Assembly: GCF_002382885.1 (NCBI RefSeq)
Contig: NZ_NWVL01000008.1
Location: 103,199-167,198 of the forward strand
Source of the DNA: Streptomyces sp. WZ.A104
GTDB taxonomy: Bacteria; Actinomycetota; Actinomycetes; Streptomycetales; Streptomycetaceae
Length of the DNA stretch: 64,000 nt
Reading direction: 5' to 3'
Shown piece after piece: positions 9,213 through 26,369 of the stretch. The translations under genes were made by a program, and so were the position numbers. Within the stretch, counting starts at the first letter, position 1. The number at the start of each line of letters is the position of its first letter. The notes below the pieces were generated by a model. It made no database searches and had not been told where the DNA came from. It saw only the letters and a list, made by a program, of their open reading frames with translations.

Positions 9213-9247
9213 ACGGGCCCCGCAACCTTTCGAGGTTCGGGGCCCGT
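9213..9247 (+). terminator. Hairpin terminator after rplA
   Basis: ACGGGCCCCGCAACCT (9213-9228) pairs with 9233-9247 with one bulged base and a TTCG loop. There is no long T-tract, as is common in this group. Confidence 0.75.
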
Positions 9248-9337
9248 CCTCGTATCCGTAAGGACCTATGCCTGTCAGTGCCCTGTGCGACTGTTGTGCG
9301 GGGGACGAACAGACGATACGAGGGGTGGACCGATTCC

Positions 9338-10255
9338 ATGAGGACGAGCACGGCACGACGCATGGGTACGGCGCTGGCCGCAGCCGCGGCGCTGACGTCG
9401 ATAGCGGCCTGCAGTGGCTCCGACGGCTCGGGGGGCTCCAGCGGCTCCGCCAAGGACAAGGCGGGCGCCGTCGCCAAGGCGAGCCCGGTCGCCGCGCTGA
9501 AGCAGGTGCAGAAGAAGACGGGCGGCGCCCAGTCGGCCAAGGTCGACGGCACCATGGACATGGGCGACACCATGTCGATGAAGCAGTCCGGGACCATCGG
9601 CTGGGCCGACGGCCTCTCCGGCGAGATGACCATCACCTACACCGGCGGCACCATGGGCGACGCCCTGAAGCAGGCCGGCGGCGACGGACCGGTCCGGGCG
9701 CGCTATTTCAAGGACGAGTACTACGCCAACATGGGCGACGCCTTCGCGGCCAAGGCCGGGGGCAAGCACTGGGTCCGGTACTCCTACAAGGACCTGGCCG
9801 CCCTGGGCGGGGCCGCCGGCGACGTCATGCAGGACCAGATCCAGAACAGCACGCCCGAGCAGGGCGTGAAGGCGCTCCTGGCCTCCGGTGACGTGAAGAA
9901 GGTCGGCCAGGAGGACGTCCGCGGCGTCTCCACGACGCACTACTCCGGCACGGTCGACGTCGCCGAGCTGACCGCGAAGAACAGCAACCTGGACGCCGAG
10001 CAGCTGGCCGACTTCAAGGAGCAGCTGGCGCTGGCCGGGGTCACCACCCAGACCGTCGACATCTGGGTCGACAAGGACGACCTGCTGGTGAAGAAGACCG
10101 AGCGTGGCGAGATGAAGACCGGCGCGTTCAATTCGACGCTCTTCTACAGCGACTACGGCACGGACGTACCCCAGGAGAAGCCGTCGGCCTCGGACACGGT
10201 GGACTTCACAGAGATGCTGAAGCAGCCGGGCGGCGCCGGCGTCGGTGCCTCCTGA
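9338..10255 (+). CDS. Lipoprotein, probable LppX/LprG-like fold
   Basis: The 305-residue product begins [10 protein letters not shown], has a hydrophobic stretch and a lipobox (SIAAC, Cys about residue 23), then a Ser/Gly linker, so it should be a lipid-anchored protein outside the membrane. The mature part is polar, with the pattern of an antiparallel-sheet lipid-carrier-like domain (GTIGWADG..., [14 protein letters not shown]...), resembling the LppX/LprG or related DUF lipoproteins of actinobacteria. The frame extends upstream to 9200, but the ATG at 9338 is followed directly by the signal peptide and preceded by GAGGGG. It sits between rplA and rplJ and probably has its own promoter. Its ligand is unknown. 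Confidence 0.8.
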   Translation: MRTSTARRMGTALAAAAALTSIAACSGSDGSGGSSGSAKDKAGAVAKASPVAALKQVQKKTGGAQSAKVDGTMDMGDTMSMKQSGTIGWADGLSGEMTITYTGGTMGDALKQAGGDGPVRARYFKDEYYANMGDAFAAKAGGKHWVRYSYKDLAALGGAAGDVMQDQIQNSTPEQGVKALLASGDVKKVGQEDVRGVSTTHYSGTVDVAELTAKNSNLDAEQLADFKEQLALAGVTTQTVDIWVDKDDLLVKKTERGEMKTGAFNSTLFYSDYGTDVPQEKPSASDTVDFTEMLKQPGGAGVGAS

Positions 10256-10297
10256 ACCTTCCCGAAGACCTCCCGTAAGGGACGAGCGGGGACGGAT

Positions 10298-10327
10298 TTG
10301 CCCGTCCCGCATCCGGTCGCGTACTCT
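10298..10327 (+). promoter_or_regulatory. Candidate rplJL promoter
   Basis: TTGCCC (10298-10303), 18 bases, TACTCT (10322-10327). It lies at the front of the conserved-looking rplJ leader, with a leader of roughly 210 bases. Confidence 0.45.
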
Positions 10328-10329
10328 CA

Positions 10330-10500
10330 TCAGGAAGCCAAAGACCGCTGGTCGTCGCTGTGCTCTCGCAAGGGGGACGGCGACCGAAGGTTCCGATTGG
10401 ATCGGACGACCCGCGCAGGTGACTGTGGAACGCTCCCGGACTCTGTTCGGTCGAGCCGCGCCCTGGCACTTGTGCTGGGGCGTTTCGTCTGTCCCGGCCC
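10330..10500 (+). ncRNA. L10-type ribosomal protein leader
   Basis: The rplJ leader contains AAGACCGCTGGTCGTC (10350s), matching the recurring purine-rich AGAC...GGT signature of the L10 leader, which L10-L12 binds to repress its own operon. Downstream, 10459-10482 forms a 10-bp stem (CGCCCTGGCA with its partner, loop CTTG, two G-U pairs) followed by TTT, which could act as an attenuator. The assignment rests on position, signature and hairpin; a covariance-model search would settle it. Confidence 0.65.
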
Positions 10501-10541
10501 CTTCTGAGCGGTCCTCATCACCCGGAAGGAGGCCGACGCTC

Positions 10542-11099
10542 ATGGCAAGGCCCGACAAGGCTGCCGCGGTAGCCGAGCTGACGGACCAGTTCCGCAGCTC
10601 GAACGCCGCTGTGCTGACCGAGTACCGGGGTCTCACCGTGGCACAGCTCAAGGAGCTGCGCCGTTCGCTCGGTGAGAACGCCCAGTACGCCGTGGTGAAG
10701 AACACGCTGACCAAGATTGCGGCCAACGAGGCCGGGATCGACACGCTGGACGACCTGTTCTCGGGTCCGACGGCGGTTGCCTTCGTCACCGGTGACCCGG
10801 TGGAGTCGGCGAAGGGTCTTCGTGACTTCGCCAAGGACAACCCGAACCTCATCATCAAGGGCGGTGTCCTTGACGGTAAGGCGCTGTCCGCCGATGAGAT
10901 CAAGAAGCTCGCGGACCTTGAGTCCCGCGAGGTTCTGCTCTCCAAGCTGGCAGGTGCCATGAAGGGCAAGCAGTCTCAGGCTGCCGCGCTCTTCCAGGCT
11001 CTCCCGTCGAAGTTCGTCCGCACCGCGGAAGCGCTTCGTGCCAAGAAGGAAGAGCAGGGCGGTGCCGGTACGCCGGCTCCCGCCGAGGCCGCCGAGTAA
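10542..11099 (+). CDS. rplJ: 50S ribosomal protein L10
   Basis: L10 anchors the L7/L12 dimers to form the ribosomal stalk that recruits translation factors. The product is 185 residues: [17 protein letters not shown], then [18 protein letters not shown] and the C-terminal helix that carries L12, ending in an Ala/Pro/Glu tail. The ATG at 10542 is preceded by GGAAGGAGG. The frame upstream runs through the leader and does not look coding. rplL follows. Confidence 0.98.
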   Translation: MARPDKAAAVAELTDQFRSSNAAVLTEYRGLTVAQLKELRRSLGENAQYAVVKNTLTKIAANEAGIDTLDDLFSGPTAVAFVTGDPVESAKGLRDFAKDNPNLIIKGGVLDGKALSADEIKKLADLESREVLLSKLAGAMKGKQSQAAALFQALPSKFVRTAEALRAKKEEQGGAGTPAPAEAAE

Positions 11100-11183
11100 T
11101 CACGCTCAGCGGTCCAGCGGGCTCCACGTACGCCCGCCGACATATACATCCGGCACCTGCCGAATAGTGGAAGGACGCCTATC

Positions 11184-11567
11184 ATGGCGAAGCTGTCCCA
11201 GGACGACCTGCTCGCGCAGTTCGAAGAGATGACCCTCATCGAGCTCTCCGAGTTCGTGAAGGCCTTCGAGGAGAAGTTCGACGTCACCGCCGCCGCCCCG
11301 GCCGCCGCCGTCATCGCGGGCCCGGGTGCCCCGGCCGCCGAGGCCGCTGCCGAGCAGGACGAGTTCGACGTCATCCTCACCGGCGCCGGCGAGAAGAAGA
11401 TCCAGGTCATCAAGGTCGTGCGTGAGCTGACCTCGCTGGGTCTGAAGGAGGCCAAGGACCTCGTCGACGGCACCCCGAAGCCGGTCCTCGAGAAGGTCGC
11501 CAAGGAGGCCGCCGAGAAGGCTGCCGAGTCCCTCAAGGCCGCCGGCGCCTCCGTCGAGGTCAAGTAA
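11184..11567 (+). CDS. rplL: 50S ribosomal protein L7/L12
   Basis: This is the stalk protein that contacts EF-G and EF-Tu. The 127-residue product has the N-terminal dimerisation helix, an Ala/Pro-rich hinge (about residues 33-55) and the conserved C-terminal domain [28 protein letters not shown] lies before the ATG. A hairpin 50 bases downstream separates it from rpoB. Confidence 0.98.
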   Translation: MAKLSQDDLLAQFEEMTLIELSEFVKAFEEKFDVTAAAPAAAVIAGPGAPAAEAAAEQDEFDVILTGAGEKKIQVIKVVRELTSLGLKEAKDLVDGTPKPVLEKVAKEAAEKAAESLKAAGASVEVK

Positions 11568-11617
11568 CACCCCGGGAGTCCACGGACTCCCCGGTCGCGT
11601 CACGCGGCCGAAGCCAA

Positions 11618-11645
11618 GGGCGATCACCCATCCGGGTGGTCGCCC
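11618..11645 (+). terminator. Hairpin in the rplL-rpoB gap
   Basis: A 12-bp stem with one T-G pair (11618-11629 with 11634-11645, loop ATCC). By analogy with other bacteria it may be an attenuator that lowers read-through from rplJL into rpoBC. Confidence 0.7.
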
Positions 11646-11974
11646 TTCGGCGTACCCGTGGCGGCCGCCTTGCTCTTCCGCCGACGGCGAGTAGGGTGAT
11701 CTTCGCCGTACGCCTCTCGCGGGCCCCTCAGGGGCGTTCCGAGGGCTTTCCGGCGGTGGCCGGGTGAAGGCCCCTGGAGGTCCGTACGGACCGGTGGGCC
11801 TTGACGAACCGGACGCGGCGCGCAATTCTCAGGACGCGTCATCACTTCGATCCGTATCCGAGGCATGGATCGAGAGTGAAGAGGGCAGTAAGGAAGTGCG
11901 CACCCCGCGCGAGGGCTAGCCATAGGTGTTGAGAACAGCTGTTGAGAGCAACGTGGGTCTCTGAGAACCCCGAC

Positions 11975-12003
11975 TGGACATCAGTGTGCCGCTTGGCTAC
12001 ACT
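11975..12003 (+). promoter_or_regulatory. rpoBC promoter
   Basis: TGGACA (11975-11980), 17 bases, TACACT (11998-12003) is one of the best principal-sigma matches in the window. It lies in the 618-base space between rplL and rpoB, giving a leader of about 175 bases. Otherwise I see only the rplL hairpin and no gene in 11568-12185. Confidence 0.7.
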
Positions 12004-12185
12004 GACCCTTTGCGCTGCCTGTTAGCTGCCTCCTGCCCGTCACCAGAGGCATGCCCACGCTGAAGCACCGATGACCGACCCCCTCCGACCTGGTCGTTTG
12101 CGACCGATTCGGAACGGTCTGTCTATGTGTCCAGAGTGGGACCGGTACGCGCGTAGTGAGTCCGAGCCCTCGGAAGGACCCCCTC

Positions 12186-15100
12186 TTGGCCGCCTCGCGC
12201 AACGCCTCGACCGCGAATACGAACAACGGTGCCAGCACCGCCCCGCTGCGCATCTCTTTTGCAAAGATCAAGGAGCCCCTCGAGGTTCCGAACCTCCTCG
12301 CGCTGCAGACCGAGAGCTTTGACTGGCTCCTCGGCAACGCCGCCTGGAAGGCTCGCGTCGAGGCTGCTCTGGACAGTGGACAAGACGTCCCCACCAAGTC
12401 CGGCCTGGAGGAGATCTTCGAGGAGATCTCACCGATCGAGGACTTCTCCGGGTCGATGTCGCTTACGTTCCGCGACCACCGCTTCGAGCCCCCGAAGAAC
12501 TCGATCGACGAGTGCAAGGAGCGCGACTTCACGTTCGCCGCGCCGCTCTTCGTCACGGCCGAGTTCACCAACAACGAGACCGGCGAGATCAAGTCCCAGA
12601 CGGTCTTCATGGGCGACTTCCCGCTCATGACCAACAAGGGCACCTTCGTCATCAACGGCACCGAGCGTGTCGTCGTGTCGCAGCTGGTCCGCTCGCCGGG
12701 TGTCTACTTCGACTCCTCCATCGACAAGACGTCCGACAAGGACATCTTCTCCGCCAAGATCATCCCCTCCCGGGGTGCCTGGCTGGAGATGGAGATCGAC
12801 AAGCGCGACATGGTCGGTGTCCGCATCGACCGTAAGCGCAAGCAGTCGGTCACCGTCCTCCTCAAGGCGCTCGGCTGGAGCACCGAGCAGATCCTGGAGG
12901 AGTTCGGCGAGTACGAGTCGATGCGCGCCACCCTGGAGAAGGACCACACCCAGGGCCAGGACGACGCGCTGCTCGACATCTACCGCAAGCTGCGTCCGGG
13001 CGAGCCGCCGACGCGCGAGGCCGCTCAGACGCTGCTTGAGAACCTCTACTTCAACCCGAAGCGCTACGACCTCGCGAAGGTCGGCCGCTACAAGGTGAAC
13101 AAGAAGCTCGGCGCCGATGAGCCGCTGGACGCCGGGGTGCTCACCACCGACGACGTCATCGCGACCATCAAGTACCTGGTCAAGCTGCACGCCGGTGAGA
13201 CCGAGACGACCGGTGAGTCCGGCCGGGAGATCGTCGTCGAGACCGACGACATCGACCACTTCGGCAACCGTCGTCTGCGCAACGTCGGCGAGCTCATCCA
13301 GAACCAGGTCCGTACGGGCCTGGCGCGGATGGAGCGCGTCGTGCGCGAGCGCATGACCACCCAGGACGTCGAGGCGATCACGCCCCAGACCCTGATCAAC
13401 ATCCGGCCGGTCGTCGCCTCCATCAAGGAGTTCTTCGGCACCAGCCAGCTGTCGCAGTTCATGGACCAGAACAACCCGCTGTCGGGTCTCACCCACAAGC
13501 GCCGTCTGTCGGCTCTTGGCCCGGGTGGTCTCTCCCGTGAGCGGGCCGGCTTCGAGGTCCGAGACGTGCACCCGTCCCACTACGGACGCATGTGCCCGAT
13601 CGAGACCCCCGAAGGCCCGAACATCGGTCTGATCGGTTCGCTCGCCTCGTACGGCCGCGTCAACGCGTTCGGCTTCATCGAGACGCCGTACCGCAAGGTC
13701 GTCGACGGTCAGGTCACCGACGACGTCGACTACATCACGGCCGACGAGGAGGACCGCTTCGTCATCGCCCAGGCGAACGCGACCCTCTCCGACGAGCTGC
13801 GCTTCACCGAGCCCCGCGTCCTGGTCCGCCGCCGCGGCGGAGAGGTCGACTACGTGCCCGGCACGGACGTCGACTACATGGACGTCTCGCCGCGCCAGAT
13901 GGTGTCCGTCGCCACCGCGATGATCCCCTTCCTGGAGCACGACGACGCCAACCGTGCCCTCATGGGCGCGAACATGATGCGTCAGGCGGTGCCGCTGATT
14001 AAGTCGGAGGCCCCGCTCGTCGGCACCGGCATGGAGTACCGCTGCGCCACCGACGCCGGTGACGTGCTCAAGGCCGAGAAGGACGGTGTGGTCCAGGAGG
14101 TCTCCGCGGACTACATCACCGTCACGAACGACGACGGCACGTACACCACGTACCGCATCGCCAAGTTCATGCGCTCCAACCAGGGCACCTCGGTCAACCA
14201 GAAGGTCGTCGTCGCCGAGGGCGACCGGATCATCGCCGACCAGGTGCTCGCCGACGGACCGGCCACCGAGAACGGTGAGATGGCCCTCGGCAAGAACCTG
14301 CTCGTGGCGTTCATGCCGTGGGAGGGTCACAACTACGAGGACGCGATCATCCTGTCGCAGCGCCTCGTGCAGGACGACGTCCTCTCCTCGATCCACATCG
14401 AGGAGCACGAGGTCGACGCCCGTGACACCAAGCTCGGCCCGGAGGAGATCACCCGGGACATCCCGAACGTCTCCGAAGAGGTCCTCGCCGACCTCGACGA
14501 GCGCGGCATCATCCGGATCGGTGCCGAGGTCGTCGCCGGTGACATCCTCGTCGGCAAGGTCACGCCCAAGGGTGAGACCGAGCTGACCCCCGAGGAGCGC
14601 CTGCTCCGCGCGATCTTCGGTGAGAAGGCGCGCGAGGTGCGCGACACCTCGCTGAAGGTGCCGCACGGTGAGATCGGCAAGGTCATCGGCGTTCGCGTCT
14701 TCGACCGCGAAGAGGGCGACGAGCTGCCGCCGGGCGTGAACCAGCTGGTCCGGGTCTACGTCGCGCAGAAGCGCAAGATCACCGACGGTGACAAGCTCGC
14801 CGGCCGTCACGGCAACAAGGGCGTCATCTCGAAGATCCTGCCGATCGAGGACATGCCGTTCCTGGAGGACGGCACCCCGGTCGACATCATCCTCAACCCG
14901 CTGGGTGTCCCGTCCCGAATGAACCCGGGACAGGTCCTGGAGATCCACCTCGGCTGGCTCGCCAGCCGCGGCTGGGACGTCTCCGGCCTCGGTGACGAGT
15001 GGGCCAAGCGCCTGCAGGCCATCGGCGCCGACCAGGTCGCCCCCGGCACCAACGTCGCCACGCCCGTCTTCGACGGTGCGCGCGAGGACGAGATCTCCGG

Positions 15101-15671
15101 TCTCTTCGAGGCCACGATCCCCAACCGCGACGGCGACCGCCTGGTCCAGCCCTCCGGCAAGGCCAAGCTGTTCGACGGCCGCTCCGGCGAGCCGTTCCCG
15201 GACCCGGTCTCGGTCGGGTACATGTACATCCTCAAGCTGCACCACCTGGTCGACGACAAGCTCCACGCCCGTTCGACCGGTCCGTACTCCATGATCACGC
15301 AGCAGCCGCTGGGTGGTAAGGCTCAGTTCGGTGGACAGCGCTTCGGTGAGATGGAGGTGTGGGCCCTTGAGGCATACGGTGCCGCATACGCCCTCCAGGA
15401 GCTCCTGACGATCAAGTCCGACGACGTGACCGGCCGCGTGAAGGTCTACGAGGCCATCGTCAAGGGCGAGAACATCCCCGAGCCCGGCATTCCCGAGTCC
15501 TTCAAGGTGCTCATCAAGGAAATGCAGTCGCTCTGCCTCAACGTGGAAGTGCTGTCCTCGGACGGCATGTCCATCGAGATGCGCGACACGGACGAGGACG
15601 TCTTCCGCGCGGCGGAGGAGCTCGGTATCGACCTGTCCCGGCGCGAGCCGAGCAGCGTCGAAGAGGTCTGA
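12186..15671 (+). CDS. rpoB: DNA-directed RNA polymerase subunit beta
   Basis: RpoB forms one half of the polymerase active-site cleft. From the TTG at 12186 the product has 1161 residues; this start is preferred because GGAAGGA lies seven bases upstream, whereas the GTG at 12156 has no such site. The rifampicin-binding cluster [18 protein letters not shown]...[12 protein letters not shown] has wild-type-like residues (Asp in FMDQ, His in THKRR, Ser in RLSAL), so no rifampicin resistance is predicted. Further signatures are [19 protein letters not shown], the [17 protein letters not shown] catalytic-Lys block and the C-terminal [11 protein letters not shown]. Confidence 0.98.
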   Translation: MAASRNASTANTNNGASTAPLRISFAKIKEPLEVPNLLALQTESFDWLLGNAAWKARVEAALDSGQDVPTKSGLEEIFEEISPIEDFSGSMSLTFRDHRFEPPKNSIDECKERDFTFAAPLFVTAEFTNNETGEIKSQTVFMGDFPLMTNKGTFVINGTERVVVSQLVRSPGVYFDSSIDKTSDKDIFSAKIIPSRGAWLEMEIDKRDMVGVRIDRKRKQSVTVLLKALGWSTEQILEEFGEYESMRATLEKDHTQGQDDALLDIYRKLRPGEPPTREAAQTLLENLYFNPKRYDLAKVGRYKVNKKLGADEPLDAGVLTTDDVIATIKYLVKLHAGETETTGESGREIVVETDDIDHFGNRRLRNVGELIQNQVRTGLARMERVVRERMTTQDVEAITPQTLINIRPVVASIKEFFGTSQLSQFMDQNNPLSGLTHKRRLSALGPGGLSRERAGFEVRDVHPSHYGRMCPIETPEGPNIGLIGSLASYGRVNAFGFIETPYRKVVDGQVTDDVDYITADEEDRFVIAQANATLSDELRFTEPRVLVRRRGGEVDYVPGTDVDYMDVSPRQMVSVATAMIPFLEHDDANRALMGANMMRQAVPLIKSEAPLVGTGMEYRCATDAGDVLKAEKDGVVQEVSADYITVTNDDGTYTTYRIAKFMRSNQGTSVNQKVVVAEGDRIIADQVLADGPATENGEMALGKNLLVAFMPWEGHNYEDAIILSQRLVQDDVLSSIHIEEHEVDARDTKLGPEEITRDIPNVSEEVLADLDERGIIRIGAEVVAGDILVGKVTPKGETELTPEERLLRAIFGEKAREVRDTSLKVPHGEIGKVIGVRVFDREEGDELPPGVNQLVRVYVAQKRKITDGDKLAGRHGNKGVISKILPIEDMPFLEDGTPVDIILNPLGVPSRMNPGQVLEIHLGWLASRGWDVSGLGDEWAKRLQAIGADQVAPGTNVATPVFDGAREDEISGLFEATIPNRDGDRLVQPSGKAKLFDGRSGEPFPDPVSVGYMYILKLHHLVDDKLHARSTGPYSMITQQPLGGKAQFGGQRFGEMEVWALEAYGAAYALQELLTIKSDDVTGRVKVYEAIVKGENIPEPGIPESFKVLIKEMQSLCLNVEVLSSDGMSIEMRDTDEDVFRAAEELGIDLSRREPSSVEEV

Positions 15672-15676
15672 CGGGC

Positions 15677-15709
15677 CGGCCGGCCGCCTCTCCCCGAGGC
15701 GGCCGGCCC
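15677..15709 (+). terminator. Hairpin between rpoB and rpoC
   Basis: GGCCGGCCGCCTC pairs with 15696-15708 around a TCCCC loop just after the rpoB stop. The two genes are normally cotranscribed, so this may protect or tune the message rather than end it. Confidence 0.6.
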
Positions 15710-15769
15710 TCCCCGGACCCGTTCAGACCATTGATTGAGACGAGACCCCGAAAGAGGGATTGACGACAA

Positions 15770-19669
<3,900 letters not shown>

Positions 19670-19690
19670 GCGAGTGCCTGTTTGAACGAC

Positions 19691-19733
19691 CGGAGGGCGG
19701 TCACCCCGTACGTAACGGGGTGACCGCCCTCCG
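19691..19733. terminator. Strong terminator after rpoC
   Basis: A perfect 19-bp stem (19691-19709 with 19715-19733, loop ACGTA). It lies between rpoC and the convergent small gene at 19768, and can serve both directions. Confidence 0.9.
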
Positions 19734-19767
19734 GCGTACGGCTTCCCGGGCTCCGGGACGGCCTGGC

Positions 19768-20037
19768 TCAGCCGAGCAGCGCGTGGTGGACCCGGAGCAG
19801 GGCACGGGTGCCCACGGCCAGCAGAGGGGGCACGTCGGGCAGCGGCACCTTGCGGGCCAGGGCCAGGACGTCGATGACGATCGCGTAGTCGTCGACGACG
19901 GACCGCGGCAGTCCGGGGGTGGTCATGGCCGGGGCGTAGGCGGAAGCGGCGTCACCGTATTCGATGACGGCCAGACTGACGTCGGTGTCGAGCGCGCTCG
20001 GTGCCTGGAATACGGGCTCACGGTGGTCGGCTGTCAT
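19768..20037 (-). CDS. Small conserved-looking hypothetical protein
   Basis: I do not recognise this 89-residue protein. It has no signal peptide or membrane helix; residues 55-85 are rich in Leu, Ala and Pro (VIDVLALARKVPLPDVPPLLAVG) and may form helices. The ATG at 20037 is chosen because AGGAGG lies seven bases upstream of it on the minus strand, a very strong site that argues for a real gene; a longer frame to 20193 has none. It lies between rpoC and rpsL and is transcribed against both. Confidence 0.7.
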   Translation of the reverse strand: MTADHREPVFQAPSALDTDVSLAVIEYGDAASAYAPAMTTPGLPRSVVDDYAIVIDVLALARKVPLPDVPPLLAVGTRALLRVHHALLG

Positions 20038-20277
20038 GTGGGACCTCCTTGGGCCGGGCTGGTCCGGGGTCCGGTCGGGCCGGTCCGGGGCCAGTCGGTC
20101 TGGTTGGCTGACCGCATTGTCCGGCATGGTGAGATGCTGCGGCAGGCCGTAATGACGCTGTTTCCGTACCCTGTGATTGCCGGGATCCGGCAATGGTGCA
20201 AGCCGCCGCCCGACAGCCGGGGAAGGCCGTCACAGGTGGTCGGCGGCCCGGGCGTGTCGGCGTGGACAGCATTTGTT

Positions 20278-20306
20278 TTGACCCAAGTGCGTGAGGTAGG
20301 TACGCT
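20278..20306 (+). promoter_or_regulatory. str operon (rpsL) promoter
   Basis: TTGACC (20278-20283), 17 bases, TACGCT (20301-20306) is a good principal-sigma promoter. It gives a leader of about 190 bases before rpsL. The -35 context TTTTGACCCA is the same as at the rplM promoter (59727-59736). The rest of 20038-20277 shows nothing I can name. Confidence 0.7.
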
Positions 20307-20427
20307 CAAGCCTTGTGCCTGGGGTGTGCCTGGGCTCGGGTGCGTGTCCTCAACCGCACGGCGAGTCCGTCAGTAGCCACCGCAATCTGCGCCTCTTCCG
20401 CCTCATGGGGCGGGGGTCTGCAGTATT

Positions 20428-20452
20428 CGACACACCCGACCGCGTGGGTCGG
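20428..20452 (+). promoter_or_regulatory. 25-base leader hairpin element upstream of rpsL, copy A
   Basis: This stretch matches 24 of 25 bases with 39516-39540 in the rpsJ leader (A at 20434 against G at 39522). Its 3' half folds into CCGACC/GGTCGG with loop GCGTG. It ends 49 bases before the rpsL start, close to the distance seen at rpsJ. Function unknown; see findings. Confidence 0.7.
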
Positions 20453-20501
20453 CGATGTTCCAGGTTAGTTTCACGAACGGCACACAGAAACCGGAGAAGT
20501 A

Positions 20502-20873
20502 GTGCCTACGATCCAGCAGCTGGTCCGGAAGGGCCGGCAGGACAAGGTCGAGAAGAACAAGACGCCCGCGCTTGAGGGTTCGCCCCAGCGCCGCGGCGTC
20601 TGCACGCGTGTGTTCACGACCACCCCGAAGAAGCCGAACTCGGCCCTCCGTAAGGTCGCGCGTGTGCGTCTGACCTCCGGTATCGAGGTCACGGCCTACA
20701 TCCCGGGTGAGGGACACAACCTGCAGGAGCACTCCATCGTGCTCGTGCGTGGTGGCCGTGTGAAGGACCTGCCGGGTGTTCGTTACAAGATCATCCGCGG
20801 CTCCCTTGACACCCAGGGTGTCAAGAACCGCAAGCAGGCCCGCAGCCGCTACGGCGCCAAGAAGGAGAAGTAA
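20502..20873 (+). CDS. rpsL: 30S ribosomal protein S12
   Basis: S12 sits at the decoding centre. The 123-residue product has the signature [17 protein letters not shown] and Lys at positions 43 and 88 (TPKKP and GGRVKDLPG), the wild-type residues in streptomycin-sensitive strains. The GTG start follows GGAGAAG. It is the first gene of the str operon (rpsL-rpsG-fusA-tuf), separated from rpsG by two bases. Confidence 0.98.
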
Positions 20874-20875
20874 GA

Positions 20876-21346
20876 ATGCCTCGTAAGGGCCCCGCCCCGA
20901 AGCGCCCGGTCATCATCGACCCGGTCTACAGCTCTCCTCTTGTCACCTCGCTGATCAACAAGATCCTCCTCGACGGCAAGCGTTCCACCGCCGAGCGGAT
21001 CGTGTACGGCGCCATGGAAGGCCTCCGCGAGAAGACCGGTAACGACCCGGTCATCACGCTGAAGCGCGCGCTTGAGAACGTCAAGCCCTCGCTTGAGGTC
21101 AAGTCCCGCCGTGTCGGTGGCGCCACCTACCAGGTGCCGATCGAGGTCAAGCCCGGTCGCGCCTCCACCCTCGCTCTGCGCTGGCTCGTCGGCTACTCCC
21201 GCGCCCGCCGCGAGAAGACCATGACCGAGCGCCTCATGAACGAACTGCTCGACGCCTCCAACGGCCTCGGCGCTTCGGTCAAGAAGCGCGAGGACACCCA
21301 CAAGATGGCCGAGTCCAACAAGGCCTTCGCGCACTACCGCTGGTAG
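20876..21346 (+). CDS. rpsG: 30S ribosomal protein S7
   Basis: S7 nucleates assembly of the 30S head. The product is 156 residues, the normal length, with [21 protein letters not shown] at the N-terminus split over the family motif and [15 protein letters not shown] near residue 102. Its start is coupled to the rpsL stop (two bases between) and fusA follows. Confidence 0.98.
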
Positions 21347-21384
21347 TCGCTACCCCCATCGAGACCGAGAGAAGATTGAGCCTT

Positions 21385-23514
<2,130 letters not shown>

Positions 23515-23674
23515 CTCTCCCGAGCTCACGCTTTAGGCTTGTCACCGGAGCCCGGTAGGGCATTCTTCGCAGAGCGAGAGCAATGCGGCGAATGCCCCCG
23601 GCACCGGCATCCCAGCAAAGATCACCTGGCGCCGATGAAGCAAGGCGTACAGAACCACTCCACAGGAGGACCCA

Positions 23675-24868
<1,194 letters not shown>

Positions 24869-24910
24869 TTTCTGCTTGGTCCTTGGACCTGGTGGCTCGC
24901 TGAGTCGCAC

Positions 24911-24950
24911 GAAGGGCCCCCGTCTCTCGGAAGAGAGGCGGGGGCCCTTC
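24911..24950. terminator. Terminator after tuf
   Basis: An 18-bp stem with one T-G pair (24911-24928 with 24933-24950, loop GGAA). It lies between tuf and the convergent kinase gene. Confidence 0.88.
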
Positions 24951-24981
24951 GCCATGTGCGGGCGGCTCCTGAACGGTGGTC

Positions 24982-26157
24982 TCAACGGGCGGGCAGCACG
25001 GCGGTGACGGTGAACGAGGTGCCCTCGGGGGCGGCGTGGAACGTTCCTCCGAGGGCGAGGGTCCGGCTCCGCATCCCGGTCAGGCCCTTGCCGCGCCCGG
25101 GCGCCGGGTCGGTGCGGAGGTCCGCTGTCACGGCCACGCCGTCGTTCCGTACGGTCAGGCGCACGTCGGCCCCGTCCGTCCGCAGCTCTATCTCGCACCG
25201 GGACGCCCGGCTGTGCTGGAGGACGTTGCCCACGGCTTCGCGCAGGATCGCCCGCAGGCACTCGGCGGTGGCCGGGCCGGTCTCGACCCGGGGCGGCAGT
25301 GCGGTGCGTACGGCTGTCCCGGACGCGGTCAGGACCCGCTGGGCGCGAGCCAGCTCGTCGGCGAGCGAGAAGTCTCCGGGGCCGGGGCCGCTGATCGCCC
25401 GTACATCGTCCTGGAGGCGCCGGGCCAGCCCCAGCATGTCGACGAGCGCGGCACGGGTCCCCTCACCCCCGGCCCCCTCGTGACCGGTCCCCTCACGGCC
25501 GGGGCCCTTCTCGCGCAGCGCCGTCTCCCCCTGGACGACGATCGCGGCGAGCGAGGAGCCGACCAGGTCGTGCAGGTCCTGGCGCATCCGGGCCCGTTCC
25601 CGCTGCTCCGCGAGGTGCGCCGCGTGCTCCCTGCTGCTGTGCAGCCGGGCCGAGAGCAGGGCCAGATGGGCGACGGCGAAGACCGTGCTCGCCGTGACCG
25701 CCGTACCGAGCAGGACGTTGACCGGGCTCCGGTTCGTGACGATCAGACCGGTGGCGGCCAGTACCGGCCCGCTCGCCCCCACCGCCAGAGCGATCGGTAC
25801 CGAGGCGTTCGGCGGGAGGGTGAGCAGTACGGCCCCGGCGAGGAAGCCCAGCAGACCCAGCCACCGGTAGTGGAAGAGCAGCAGCGGCAGATAGGTGAGG
25901 ACCGTCTGCACCAGCAGCAGCCCCCACCGCCAGCGGTAGGGCAGCCGGTACGGCGGCGGTGCGTACTGGCCCAGCATGACCGCGGGCATCAGCACCAGCA
26001 CGGTGAGACCGGCGACCACCGTCCGCTTGTTGAGCGGGGAGGCCGCCACGTCCAGGGCGACCAGGGCGAGCGACCCGAGCACCAGCACGACCAGGGCCCC
26101 GACGGCCACGCCCGCGCCCTGTGGCGCGCCCGTTCCCCGGCGTGGTTTCCGCCGCAT
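24982..26157 (-). CDS. Membrane sensor histidine kinase (NarL-partner type)
   Basis: The 391-residue product has about six transmembrane helices in residues 13-172, no large extracellular domain, then the HisKA_3 box [16 protein letters not shown] with phospho-acceptor His196, and a degenerate HATPase with [10 protein letters not shown] and [10 protein letters not shown]. It should autophosphorylate and pass phosphate to a NarL/LuxR-type regulator. A flexible Gly/Glu-rich insert follows the H-box. The ATG at 26157 follows GGGGGGAC. No regulator is adjacent; the nearest fitting one is at 33577-34176, beyond the Rhs gene. The signal is unknown. Confidence 0.9.
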   Translation of the reverse strand: MRRKPRRGTGAPQGAGVAVGALVVLVLGSLALVALDVAASPLNKRTVVAGLTVLVLMPAVMLGQYAPPPYRLPYRWRWGLLLVQTVLTYLPLLLFHYRWLGLLGFLAGAVLLTLPPNASVPIALAVGASGPVLAATGLIVTNRSPVNVLLGTAVTASTVFAVAHLALLSARLHSSREHAAHLAEQRERARMRQDLHDLVGSSLAAIVVQGETALREKGPGREGTGHEGAGGEGTRAALVDMLGLARRLQDDVRAISGPGPGDFSLADELARAQRVLTASGTAVRTALPPRVETGPATAECLRAILREAVGNVLQHSRASRCEIELRTDGADVRLTVRNDGVAVTADLRTDPAPGRGKGLTGMRSRTLALGGTFHAAPEGTSFTVTAVLPAR

Positions 26158-26369
26158 GTGTCCCCCCCCGACGTCGCGTTCCACGCCTCGTTCGTTGTAC
26201 GGGCCATTCTTCCTCAGCCGGGGAGGAGCTCGGAGCCGTCCGGGGCGCGGGGACGCGCCGACCGGCCCGGAAACTCCGCGTACTTCGTGAATCCTTCACT
26301 TCGCCGGCCCCGGCCCGCTTGCTTGGATCGCCTCTGTTCTGTGCCCGCTACAACAGAGAGTTGCTGACA

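Noticed and set aside
9165..9337. Extension of the lipoprotein frame to 9200
   Set aside because: The upstream part runs through the rplA terminator and precedes the signal peptide, so it is not coding.
12429..15266. 945-residue open frame antisense to rpoB
   Set aside because: High G+C removes stop codons from the opposite strand of real genes. It has no recognisable domain and lies fully inside rpoB.
20315..20575. 86-residue frame over the rpsL leader and start
   Set aside because: It overlaps the rpsL start in another frame and covers the 25-base leader element; composition is not coding-like.
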